Source of the DNA: JBBDLF01 sp040879025
GTDB lineage: Bacteria; Pseudomonadota; Gammaproteobacteria; Pseudomonadales; Pseudohongiellaceae
NCBI GenBank assembly: GCA_040879025.1
Contig: JBBDLF010000012.1
Coordinates: forward strand, 62,001 to 126,000
Reading direction: 5' to 3'
DNA: 64,000 bases
The notes under the pieces were generated by a model. The model searched no databases. It was not told the origin of the DNA and was given only the letters and a program-made list of their open reading frames with translations. The position numbers and the translations under genes were made by a program. Below are positions 50,146-59,429 of this stretch, piece after piece (positions within the stretch are counted from its first letter, which is position 1; each line of letters begins with the position of its first letter).

Positions 50146-50997
50146 TCAGGAATCCCCCGCTTCCGGCTTTTTCGCGTCAAGCCGGACTCCGCAGTACTGG
50201 CAGAACGAGGCATCGGCGCGGTGACCCGGGCGGTCGCAAGCCGGGCATCGGGTGGCCTGCTCCCGGGTGCCCTGGCGATTGAATTCGTGCATCAGTTCAA
50301 CGCCAACAATCCCGGTAGGAATGGCGATGATGGCATAGCCGCAAATCATGGCGAGAGCCGCGATAGCCTGGCCTAATCCGGTTTGCGGCACGACATCGCC
50401 GTACCCTACGGTGGTTACGGTCACAATTGACCAATAGATGCTCACCGGGATGCTGGTAAAACCATTTTCAGGCCCTTCTATGATAAAAATCAGCGTGCCA
50501 AATATTATCATCAGGGTTAGCACTGTAAACAGGAAGATAAATATCTTTCGTCTGGCGTTTAGCAGCGCGGCCAGTAGTAAATTGGCTTCACCGATATATC
50601 GAAACAGTTTGAGAATTCTGAAAATTCTCAGCACCCGAAGAATGCGAACGACAACCAGATAGGTTGCCGGCGGCAAAAGCAGACTGATGTAGGTTGGAAG
50701 TATCGATAAAAGATCGATAATTCCATAAAAGCTGAATATATAGGATTTGGGGCGTGGCGAGCTGTAGATGCGTAGTCCGTATTCGACCGTGAATATCAGG
50801 GTGAAAAGCCACTCCAGTCGGTAGAGCAGAAGGCGGTGCCGGTCGTGAATGGTGGTGATGGAGTCAAGCATTACCGCCAGCACACTGGCGACAATAAGGC
50901 ATATGAGAATGATGTCAAACAGCTTTCCGGCGCGGGAGTCATAGCCGAAAATAACTTCAAAGAGACGTTCTTTAACGGTTGTGGTTGTCGTCGCCAA
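50146..50997 (-). CDS. Voltage-gated-like K+ channel with C-terminal zinc ribbon
   Basis: A roughly 283-residue ion channel of the six-helix type. The voltage-sensor helix is visible as VVVRILRVLRIFRILKLFRY with arginines every third position; then helix S5, the pore and TTVGYGD, the K+ selectivity filter, followed by S6 with YAIIAIPTGIVGVEL. The C terminus after S6 holds CPAC and, about 12 residues later, CQYCG, a probable zinc ribbon, which is unusual for prokaryotic Kv channels. The start is taken as TTG 50997, eight bases after the upstream stop; a TTG at 51027 would overlap. It is the last gene of a UspE-UspE-channel group. Confidence 0.87.
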   Translation of the reverse strand: MATTTTTVKERLFEVIFGYDSRAGKLFDIILICLIVASVLAVMLDSITTIHDRHRLLLYRLEWLFTLIFTVEYGLRIYSSPRPKSYIFSFYGIIDLLSILPTYISLLLPPATYLVVVRILRVLRIFRILKLFRYIGEANLLLAALLNARRKIFIFLFTVLTLMIIFGTLIFIIEGPENGFTSIPVSIYWSIVTVTTVGYGDVVPQTGLGQAIAALAMICGYAIIAIPTGIVGVELMHEFNRQGTREQATRCPACDRPGHRADASFCQYCGVRLDAKKPEAGDS

Positions 50998-51004
50998 ATC
51001 CAGC

Positions 51005-51850
51005 TCAGTCCGGGTGGATGACCGCAAGGTCGGTGCGTAATTTATGCATCACCTTCTCTGCTGTATTGCCCAACAGGGACCCTTTAACACCTTTGCGGCC
51101 CACACTGCCCATAACCACCAGTTCCGCCTTCACGCGGTTGGCGAGACTGGGCAGAACACGGTCGGGTACTCCGGCTTCAACCAGAATGCTTTCATGCTCG
51201 ACATTCAGGTGTTCCAGCAGGGCGCGGATTTTATCCTTCATTTTTGCCGATTTTTTCAGTTCCTGTTCGCCCTTGGAGACAATTTCCAGTTCGCTCAAGG
51301 GTTCGGCTATCGGGATGCAGTAGGCAATGTGGAGCTTGTTCTGATGCAGGGCGGCCCAGGCCGATGCCCAGTGGAGTACTTTTTCGTCCAACTGTCGTTG
51401 CGCCTGGTTGTCGCTGGCGATATCGATAGTGGCCATAACATTGTGCCTGGGGCGCCATTTGTTTGCACTGGCGATGATTACCGGACACGTGAGTTCACGG
51501 ATCAGTCGCCAATCCAACGGCGTGTAGAAAAGTTTTTCGGAGCGATTGCCGGTTTTCAGCACCAGATCGATATTGTGCTCCTGTGTGTAGCGTTTGCAGA
51601 AGGCCGCAATGTCAGGTGTTGCCACCACATCACAACGGGCATCTGGTAGTTCGGAAAAGATGTCCTTCGCGGACTCCTGCAAGGAACTGTGGCGGCCGCC
51701 GAGGGAAGGGGATTCGCCTTTGGCTTCGGTGTCGACAAATGCCAGCGCGGTCACCCGCGCGCCGCCGGCCTTTGCGATGTCCCTGGCTTTCTCCAATGCT
51801 TTGGTGCCACCTGTTTCCTGATCCGCGATTACCAGTATATTGCTATGCAT
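51005..51850 (-). CDS. UspE-type tandem universal stress protein
   Basis: A 281-residue two-domain Usp. Domain 1 opens NILVIADQETGGTKAL; domain 2 contains NVMATIDIASDNQAQ and ends VVMGSVGRKGVKGSLLGNTAEKVMHKLRTDLAVIHPD. The final loop GSVGRKGVKGSLLGNTA approximates the ATP motif, so ATP binding is possible. It is the middle gene between a related Usp (40 bases upstream) and the K+ channel gene (TTG start eight bases downstream), so the three are probably co-expressed. This links stress proteins to ion homeostasis in the same operon. Confidence 0.88.
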   Translation of the reverse strand: MHSNILVIADQETGGTKALEKARDIAKAGGARVTALAFVDTEAKGESPSLGGRHSSLQESAKDIFSELPDARCDVVATPDIAAFCKRYTQEHNIDLVLKTGNRSEKLFYTPLDWRLIRELTCPVIIASANKWRPRHNVMATIDIASDNQAQRQLDEKVLHWASAWAALHQNKLHIAYCIPIAEPLSELEIVSKGEQELKKSAKMKDKIRALLEHLNVEHESILVEAGVPDRVLPSLANRVKAELVVMGSVGRKGVKGSLLGNTAEKVMHKLRTDLAVIHPD

Positions 51851-51890
51851 TCACTCCACCTGCCTGTATCAGTTCTGTCATTCCGCCACT

Positions 51891-52826
51891 TTACCCGACC
51901 CGGGATTTAATAACCAGTACGTCGCAGGGACAATCATCCAGGATTTTTTCCGCGGTATTGCCGACTATGGCGCGCTCCAGAAAATTTCGCGACAGAGAAC
52001 CTATCACCAGAGCATTGGCGTTGACTCTTTTCAGATAATGAATCAGCGAGGGAACGAGATCACCGCGAACAATTTCGATATTGTCATCCGGTATAGGGTG
52101 GGATGACATCAGTTCGGCCAGCTTGGCCTTGTGAACACGAAAAATCTCTTCCAGTTGGGTCGTGGATTCGATAAATGCGGGAAACATCGCCCCGGGGTAG
52201 GGGAAATAACAATGAAACACACGTGGCTCCTGTGCAAGTTGCCGTGACAGGTCTTCCACCATCTGGATCAGTCGATGGTCCAACTGGTTCTGATCAGCCT
52301 TGACATGCAGAGGGTCCACGGCCGCGACAATGCTGCCCTTATCGCGCCAGGGTTCCGGCTTTACCAGCAACATAGGGCACGGACAGTTTCTGATCAGTTG
52401 CCAGTCGGTGTTAGTGATCAACGTGCGTTTCAATACACCATGGTGATGAGTGCTCTTCAGCATCAGATCGGGCTTCCACGCTTCCACCTGCCTGATGATG
52501 GAATCGGTGAGATCGGGCGCTTCGGTAAATTCCTGGTCGCATTGCACGGGATTTCCCGAAGGCCCTGTCAATCCGTTAAACTCCTTGACGAGGGCTTGCA
52601 GGCGGTGCAGGTGATGGTCGACAAACATCTTCCGTTGCTTCTCGAAGAATTCCCCATCGATACCCTCATATTCAAATCGCGAAGACCCAGAGAGGGTATT
52701 GGAATTATTGATAAAGAAACGGATTCTTGCGCCGGTGGACACAGCCATCAGGCGGGCACGGTCCACGACAAAATCCTTGTCGACGGTTGGGTCTATGACC
52801 ACCAGTATGCGCTGTAGCGGTTCCAT
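51891..52826 (-). CDS. UspE-type tandem universal stress protein
   Basis: A 311-residue two-domain Usp that starts the minus-strand operon. It opens LQRILVVIDPTVDKDFVVDRARLM, has VKSTHHHG-like LKSTHHHGVLKR and CPCPMLLVKPEPWRDKG at the end of domain 1, then IVAAVDPLH and a C-terminal ALVIGSLSRNFLERAIVGNTAEKIL. The ATP motif in domain 2 is degenerate (GSLS). The start follows AGAGGTAACC. Similar in pattern to the Usp at 43720, suggesting a common ancestor or local duplication. Confidence 0.88.
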   Translation of the reverse strand: MEPLQRILVVIDPTVDKDFVVDRARLMAVSTGARIRFFINNSNTLSGSSRFEYEGIDGEFFEKQRKMFVDHHLHRLQALVKEFNGLTGPSGNPVQCDQEFTEAPDLTDSIIRQVEAWKPDLMLKSTHHHGVLKRTLITNTDWQLIRNCPCPMLLVKPEPWRDKGSIVAAVDPLHVKADQNQLDHRLIQMVEDLSRQLAQEPRVFHCYFPYPGAMFPAFIESTTQLEEIFRVHKAKLAELMSSHPIPDDNIEIVRGDLVPSLIHYLKRVNANALVIGSLSRNFLERAIVGNTAEKILDDCPCDVLVIKSRVG

Positions 52827-52872
52827 GGTTACCTCTTCCGATTATTGCTTTCCCGTTCCCAGAAATGCCCGA

Positions 52873-54468
52873 CTATCGCGTCGGCGGGCTGCGATAACGC
52901 GGATCCGTTATCCCTTCCCAAACCAGGCGTTCCGATCTGCGCGGGTCGTTCAACAGACTGCTGGGCACGTCGAATATCATGGTGGCGCGCTGGTCGAGGG
53001 AGTAGGGCTCCCATTCCGGAATCGCGGCATGACTGGGATTCCCTGTGCGGGCGAATGAGATCCAGGCTTCGCTCATGGCGGTCTCCAGTTCATGCCGGTC
53101 GGCACGTGTGCCACTCAATGGCACCGTGTCGGCATGGGAGAACACGAAGGCTATCTCCATGGCGTGGGGCGAGCGGTAAACGCCATCACGGTAATTGGTT
53201 TCCCAGTCCACCAGATACATGTACACCGGAGCATCACTGCCCGCCAGCTTGGCTTGGGCAAGCTCAATGGAACGGATGCGTCGCGGATCGCTCTCGATGG
53301 CGATGTAGAGATCCCAGGGAGTCGAACCCGGTCGGCTTTCGCTGTAGGTGGCGATCACCTCGTCGGTCTTGTCTCCCAGCAAGTCGCTCACCCGGTCAAC
53401 CAGTTCGTCGTGGGTGAGCGTATTCAGTTTCGGATCGCCCGGCGCGCTCAGTGCGGATTCATCCTTGTTGGTGCCGATTAACAGTGGAATGCCGTCGGAC
53501 CAGGGTGTTGCCACACCATCGAATGGGTGCATCGGAATATATCGCCCGTCCATGACCGGTCGAAAATCGGCATCAATTTCGGTGAGCGCGGCATGGACGC
53601 GGTCGATCGGCACCTGTTGAAGCGCGGCCAGATCGCCGTCTGACAAATCCAGGGCTTCGAGCAGCGCACGGGCATCCTCGGTAGCCAGGGCGCTGTCGCG
53701 GGAATAGAGGTTGGCGCCACTCTGGATGATCGCCTTGTGAAACAGACCTTTCGCGGACGGCATGGCCAGCAATGTGCTGACTTTCGAGCCACCCCCGGAT
53801 TCGCCGAAGATAGTCACATTGTCCGGGTCGCCGCCAAAGCTGGCGATATTATCGCGAACCCATTGCAGCGCCAGGGCGGCATCCAGCATGCCGGCGTTAC
53901 CCGAACCGGCAAACGCTTCGCCGCCCACTTCTTCCAGGTGCAGATAACCGAATACGTCCAGACGGTGATTGACGGTCACTACCACCACATCGCCACGCGC
54001 GGCGAGAGCCGTACCGTCATACCAGCCTTCCGATCCGGCACCTTGACGATAACCCCGACCGTGATACCACACCATCACAGGTCGTTCCCCGCTGGTATCC
54101 GGCGTCCATACGTTCAACACCAGACAATCCTCGCTCTGCGGCAGGCTGGGAATGAAACCCGTCAGGCTGTCGGCATCGCGGCCTTCAGCTACGGAGCCAG
54201 TCTGCGGGCAGATGGGGCCGAACCCGGTGGCGTCCCGCACACCCTCCCAGGTCTTGACCGGGTGTGGCGGTTTGAAGCGCATGGCGCCGGCAGTGGACGC
54301 GCCATAGGGGACCCCCTTGAAACTGGAGACGCCATCGGCGACGGTGCCGCGTACCTGACCGGCCACGGTATCGGTAACAGTTTGGTCCTGGGCGTAAACC
54401 GCCGTGCACAGAATCATGCCGGCGCAAAACAATTTCAGTACTCGGGATAGAAGTGGTGGGTTGGACAT
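52873..54468 (-). CDS. Type B carboxylesterase
   Basis: A 531-residue exported esterase with signal peptide (LFCAGMILCTAVYA, cleaved before QDQ). Carboxylesterase B signatures: EDCLVLNVWTP, the nucleophile elbow FGESGGGSKVS (one residue from the usual GESAGG), NHRLDVFGYL, IGTNKDES, and SPHAMEIAFVF with the histidine. The oxyanion loop reads YHGRGYRQGAGS instead of HGGGF, a mild departure. It should hydrolyse carboxylic esters in the periplasm or outside; paraben, antibiotic or pollutant esters are possibilities without support. The gene lies upstream of, and divergent from, the arsenite carrier. Confidence 0.9.
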   Translation of the reverse strand: MSNPPLLSRVLKLFCAGMILCTAVYAQDQTVTDTVAGQVRGTVADGVSSFKGVPYGASTAGAMRFKPPHPVKTWEGVRDATGFGPICPQTGSVAEGRDADSLTGFIPSLPQSEDCLVLNVWTPDTSGERPVMVWYHGRGYRQGAGSEGWYDGTALAARGDVVVVTVNHRLDVFGYLHLEEVGGEAFAGSGNAGMLDAALALQWVRDNIASFGGDPDNVTIFGESGGGSKVSTLLAMPSAKGLFHKAIIQSGANLYSRDSALATEDARALLEALDLSDGDLAALQQVPIDRVHAALTEIDADFRPVMDGRYIPMHPFDGVATPWSDGIPLLIGTNKDESALSAPGDPKLNTLTHDELVDRVSDLLGDKTDEVIATYSESRPGSTPWDLYIAIESDPRRIRSIELAQAKLAGSDAPVYMYLVDWETNYRDGVYRSPHAMEIAFVFSHADTVPLSGTRADRHELETAMSEAWISFARTGNPSHAAIPEWEPYSLDQRATMIFDVPSSLLNDPRRSERLVWEGITDPRYRSPPTR

Positions 54469-54678
54469 GGGGCTGCTCCTCGACTCGTTTTTTTTAAATC
54501 CTCGGCATCACCGCCGAACCGTTAACCCGAGTTTACCTGACTTCAGGAAGATGGAATACTGCATGTCCCATTGCTGCGATGCTCTGTTTCCCGCCCCTTA
54601 AGTGGTGGCCCAGTCTTGATAAGAGAGTATGAACGAAGGGCACGATTGGCACAGTCACTCGGTTCGGTTTATTTTGGC

Positions 54679-55797
54679 ATGACAAAAACACAACCCGTCG
54701 GCTTCTTCGAACGCTACCTGACTCTGTGGGTGGCGCTGTGTATTGCCACCGGCATCGGACTGGGCAGTGTGTTGCCAGGTCTGTTCAGCACGTTGGCGGG
54801 GTGGGAATACGGTTCGGTCAACTTTGTCGTCGCCGTACTGATCTGGGTGATGGTTTACCCGATGATGGTGTCGGTGGACTTTACCAGCCTCAAGCACATT
54901 CATGAACGACCCAAGGGTCTGATTATCACGCTGGTGGTGAACTGGTTAATCAAACCTTTCACCATGGTCGGTCTTGGCGTGTTGTTCTTCCATCATCTTT
55001 TTGCTGATTTTATTGATCCCGCCAATGCCGGCCAGTACATCGCCGGCTTGATCCTGCTGGGTGCTGCGCCATGCACGGCGATGGTGTTCGTCTGGTCACA
55101 ACTCGCTCGCGGCGACCCGGCGTACACACTGGTGCAGGTGGCAGTGAATGATGTGATCATGATCTTTGCCTTCGCGCCGATCGTGGCGCTGCTGCTTGGC
55201 GTCACCGATCTCCAGGTGCCCTGGGCCACCCTGTTCCTGTCTGTTGTGCTCTATGTCGTGATCCCCTTGATCGCCGGCGTGCTGACCCGATTAAAACTCA
55301 GCGCCAGCGCCGCTTCTCCCGGGGAGGCGGAAGCGGCCGTGACCCGATTCACCGCGCGCGTCAAACCGTTTTCGGTAGTAGGTCTGCTGGCCACGGTCGT
55401 GCTGCTGTTCGGCTTCCAGGGACAGATCATTCTCGACCAGCCGCTGCTGATTGCCCTGATTGCCGTACCGCTACTGATCCAGTCATACAGCATTTTTGCC
55501 ATTGCCTATGGCGCTGCCCGCCTGTGGCGGGTACCGTTCAATATTGCCGCACCCTGCGCACTCATCGGCACTTCGAATTTCTTCGAGCTGGCGGTCGCGG
55601 TGGCCATTGGCCTGTTCGGCCTGAATTCCGGCGCCGCCCTGGTCACCGTGGTGGGCGTACTGGTGGAAGTTCCGGTCATGCTGTCTCTCGTCGCCTTTGC
55701 CCACCGCACCCGGGGCTGGTTCCCGGCGGGGGTAGCTGACCCAGATACCAGGGCCACAAACACTGCCAATCAGGCCGCCAGAACTGGCTGCCGATAG
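54679..55797 (+). CDS. acr3: ACR3-family arsenite efflux transporter
   Basis: A 372-residue, ten-helix BART-superfamily carrier. The opening FFERYLTLWVALCIATGIGLG and PMMVSVDF match ACR3, and helix 4 carries LGAAPCTAMVFVWSQLARGDP with the cysteine required for As(III) transport. Further on comes LVQVAVNDVIMIFAFAPIVALLLG. It should export arsenite using the proton-motive force. The ATG at 54679 begins the family core, while the open frame starts at 54571. No ArsR, ArsC or ArsH gene is next to it, so regulation and arsenate reduction must come from elsewhere. Confidence 0.9.
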   Translation: MTKTQPVGFFERYLTLWVALCIATGIGLGSVLPGLFSTLAGWEYGSVNFVVAVLIWVMVYPMMVSVDFTSLKHIHERPKGLIITLVVNWLIKPFTMVGLGVLFFHHLFADFIDPANAGQYIAGLILLGAAPCTAMVFVWSQLARGDPAYTLVQVAVNDVIMIFAFAPIVALLLGVTDLQVPWATLFLSVVLYVVIPLIAGVLTRLKLSASAASPGEAEAAVTRFTARVKPFSVVGLLATVVLLFGFQGQIILDQPLLIALIAVPLLIQSYSIFAIAYGAARLWRVPFNIAAPCALIGTSNFFELAVAVAIGLFGLNSGAALVTVVGVLVEVPVMLSLVAFAHRTRGWFPAGVADPDTRATNTANQAARTGCR

Positions 55798-56003
55798 AAT
55801 CTTGGCAGTAATGCAGCGAAAGTCTGCGAGATTGCAGGCAGTCAAACTGCTCCCTCAGGGCGCCCGCATTGATGGCTGCCAAATCTGCTTTGTCGAGATC
55901 CAGTACCAGTAAATACGTCGAACTCGACGCGTTTGACGGCTTTCCCGGTGAGGCCGCTAACGCTACCCCGGGGATTCAGCACCTTCACCCGTGTATTCGT
56001 CGT
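55798..56003. other. Trailer-side flank of the CRISPR array
   Basis: The 206 bases between the arsenite carrier and the first repeat hold no convincing gene. Since the array is read leftwards, this is the distal (trailer) flank, not the leader. No cas gene is on this side. Confidence 0.55.
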
Positions 56004-59000
56004 TTTCTAAGCTGCCTGTGCGGCAGTGAACCTCCGACAGCAGCACCTTGGGCGCATTGGACTTTTCTAAGCGGCCTGTGCGGCAGTGAACCTTGTGCTT
56101 GGAAATAAACTCAGCGGCATCTTTTTCTAAGCTGCCTGTGCGGCAGTGAACGGTACGCGGAATTTATGTCAATAATTTTGAACGTTTCTAAGCTGCCTGT
56201 GCGGCAGTGAACAGTAGATTGCGTCAACGGGCTCGTCGAGTGGCTTTCTAAGCTGCCTGTGCGGCAGTGAACCGCAACGGTTGGAACAATCGCGCTTACT
56301 CATATTTCTAAGCTGCCTGTGCGGCAGTGAACAATCGACTTCGGGCAACGGACCTGGTTCCGCATTTCTAAGCTGCCTGTGCGGCAGTGAACGATCCGCG
56401 CCGAGTCGCCGGCCAGACAAATACTTTCTAAGCTGCCTGTGCGGCAGTGAACGCCTGCCTGAGCAGCCCGAAATAACTATTCACTTTCTAAGCTGCCTGT
56501 GCGGCAGTGAACCTCGAGCAGAACGACAAGAGAGTCCCGTAATTTTTCTAAGCTGCCTGTGCGGCAGTGAACAAGTAAAATCAAAGTTGGGAATTGGTTT
56601 TATCGTTTCTAAGCTGCCTGTGCGGCAGTGAACAACCCCTCGTGCCATGGTTGTTTCCTCTTATTTTTCTAAGCTGCCTGTGCGGCAGTGAACCTCGCTA
56701 CACAGAGGGATTGTTTTTACGTCGATTTCTAAGCTGCCTGTGCGGCAGTGAACTACCGTCAGAATCGACACCGGTATTGACGTGCTTTCTAAGCTGCCTG
56801 TGCGGCAGTGAACATCCGTTCAAATGATTTGGCGATGGCGTCCGTTTTCTAAGCTGCCTGTGCGGCAGTGAACCCTGCTGTTGGACAGGCGCTCACAGAG
56901 ACGCTTTTCTAAGCTGCCTGTGCGGCAGTGAACAAAAAGTCCAGCCGCAAGCTGCCATTTACCCATTTCTAAGCTGCCTGTGCGGCAGTGAACGTGCGGT
57001 CAAGCTTGCTGATTGCTAAAGAGCGTTTCTAAGCTGCCTGTGCGGCAGTGAACCCTCGATACACGCCAGCGCCGTCCGCGCCCGGTTTCTAAGCTGCCTG
57101 TGCGGCAGTGAACGATATCGAACGTCTTGCGTTTATTCAGTCCGTTTTCTAAGCTGCCTGTGCGGCAGTGAACATACCGGTCAGCGCCGCGCACCCGCAG
57201 GAGTTTTTCTAAGCTGCCTGTGCGGCAGTGAACAAAACGGGGTCGTCCGTCTCAAGCTGATAAACTTTCTAAGCTGCCTGTGCGGCAGTGAACGAATCCA
57301 CCGTGGCCGTGCTGCAGTTCCTGGTTTTCTAAGCTGCCTGTGCGGCAGTGAACGGACTCCGCGGTGATCTCACACTGGCGGACAGATTTCTAAGCTGCCT
57401 GTGCGGCAGTGAACGGCGGCCTCGAAGGCGGCCTTTTGCTCTGGGGTTTTCTAAGCTGCCTGTGCGGCAGTGAACTTATTTCCACGTTGTTTTCCTCCCA
57501 TCAAAAATTTCTAAGCTGCCTGTGCGGCAGTGAACTCCCAGAGCTTGCAGGGCTGCTGGTACAGAAATTTCTAAGCTGCCTGTGCGGCAGTGAACGCGAA
57601 CTTATCCAGACAGACAATTGAACTAACTTTCTAAGCTGCCTGTGCGGCAGTGAACTTCGGATCGCATCGGTGCCAGCAGGTTCTTCTTTTCTAAGCTGCC
57701 TGTGCGGCAGTGAACGACACCGATACAGACGGCCAGATCACTCTGGTTTTCTAAGCTGCCTGTGCGGCAGTGAACGGAGCGGGACTCAGCATTGAGTTTT
57801 CTCTATGTTTCTAAGCTGCCTGTGCGGCAGTGAACTAAATCAACGGACATGGCAACGGTATGAATCTTTTCTAAGCTGCCTGTGCGGCAGTGAACTGCCA
57901 AGCACAAGGACGGCGATGAATTAAATCTTTCTAAGCTGCCTGTGCGGCAGTGAACCTCAAAGGCCCGGCAATTGAAGAATTGAAAAATTTCTAAGCTGCC
58001 TGTGCGGCAGTGAACGCTGTGGACCCGAGCGGCACTAAAGGCACTCATTTCTAAGCTGCCTGTGCGGCAGTGAACTTGAGTGACCCTGATTTTTGGCAAG
58101 CTTGCGATTTCTAAGCTGCCTGTGCGGCAGTGAACGTTATCACCCACCCAAAGCCCAGAGAGATATGTTTCTAAGCTGCCTGTGCGGCAGTGAACACACG
58201 TATTGACGATGTGTACGATCCCGGCACTTTCTAAGCTGCCTGTGCGGCAGTGAACAAGTGTTTCGTTATTTGCGTAGAGCAATAGGCTTTCTAAGCTGCC
58301 TGTGCGGCAGTGAACTCGCCTGTGATTATCGCGCTATTTACGTTGTCTTTCTAAGCTGCCTGTGCGGCAGTGAACGACAAGGTGAGCGATGCTGCCGGCA
58401 ATGTCGTTTTCTAAGCTGCCTGTGCGGCAGTGAACACGCGCCGGTGGCGTTATAGCCTCTGCTACAGTTTCTAAGCTGCCTGTGCGGCAGTGAACAATCG
58501 CCAACCAGCTCCGCGTCGATATCCAGTTTTCTAAGCTGCCTGTGCGGCAGTGAACCGACGCCGGCGGTGAGGACTTTCACTCCAGCGTTTCTAAGCTGCC
58601 TGTGCGGCAGTGAACGTCCATCCACGGCGCCCCGGTGACTTGTTCGATTTCTAAGCTGCCTGTGCGGCAGTGAACTACTGGTTCGTTGAGAGCGAGGCTT
58701 GTCTCAATTTCTAAGCTGCCTGTGCGGCAGTGAACCTTCATCACAACAATGCGGGCAATTTCTCCTTTTTCTAAGCTGCCTGTGCGGCAGTGAACATGAC
58801 GATTTAGGCACATGCGATCCGAATTACTTTCTAAGCTGCCTGTGCGGCAGTGAACATAGACATGGCGATTTGAGTGCCGCGATGTACTTTCTAAGCTGCC
58901 TGTGCGGCAGTGAACATAAAGTGAGCTATTCAGTTTCCGAAGCTAAATTTCTAAGCTGCCTGTGCGGCAGTGAACGGTCATAGATTTCTCCTAGGCGGAT

Positions 59001-59397
59001 TTTTTGTTTTTCTAAGCTGCCTGTGCGGCAGTGAACCCCGTGATGCAGGGTTCCCACTGCTCGCTGAATTTCTAAGCTGCCTGTGCGGCAGTGAACGCGT
59101 AACGCGGATCGTCAGGAGGCGGCTCTGGTTTCTAAGCTGCCTGTGCGGCAGTGAACATTAATGCAACTCAAAGAAGAACAGGCGAGGGCTTTCTAAGCTG
59201 CCTGTGCGGCAGTGAACGGGTACCTGATTCGACGATCGACTCGGCGAAGTTTCTAAGCTGCCTGTGCGGCAGTGAAGTCAACCTTTTGCGCAAAATAATT
59301 AAAGATGTGTTTCTAAGCTGCCTGTGCGGCAGTGAACTGGAAGACCGTTCGCAACGAAACCGGCAGTCATTTCTAAGCTGCCTGTGCGGCAGTGAAC

Positions 59398-59429
59398 CCC
59401 TTTCGCAGGCTGCGCTCTTTTATTCGCAT
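59398..59429 (-). repeat. CRISPR spacer exactly duplicated at 61863-61894
   Basis: The 32-base spacer starting CCCTTTCGCAGG is identical at both places (32/32). The copies are 41 array units apart, so this is not a tandem slip. Confidence 0.9.

Noticed and set aside
53325..53345. GTCGAACCCGG resembling a tRNA T-loop
   Set aside because: It lies inside the carboxylesterase gene and no cloverleaf surrounds it.
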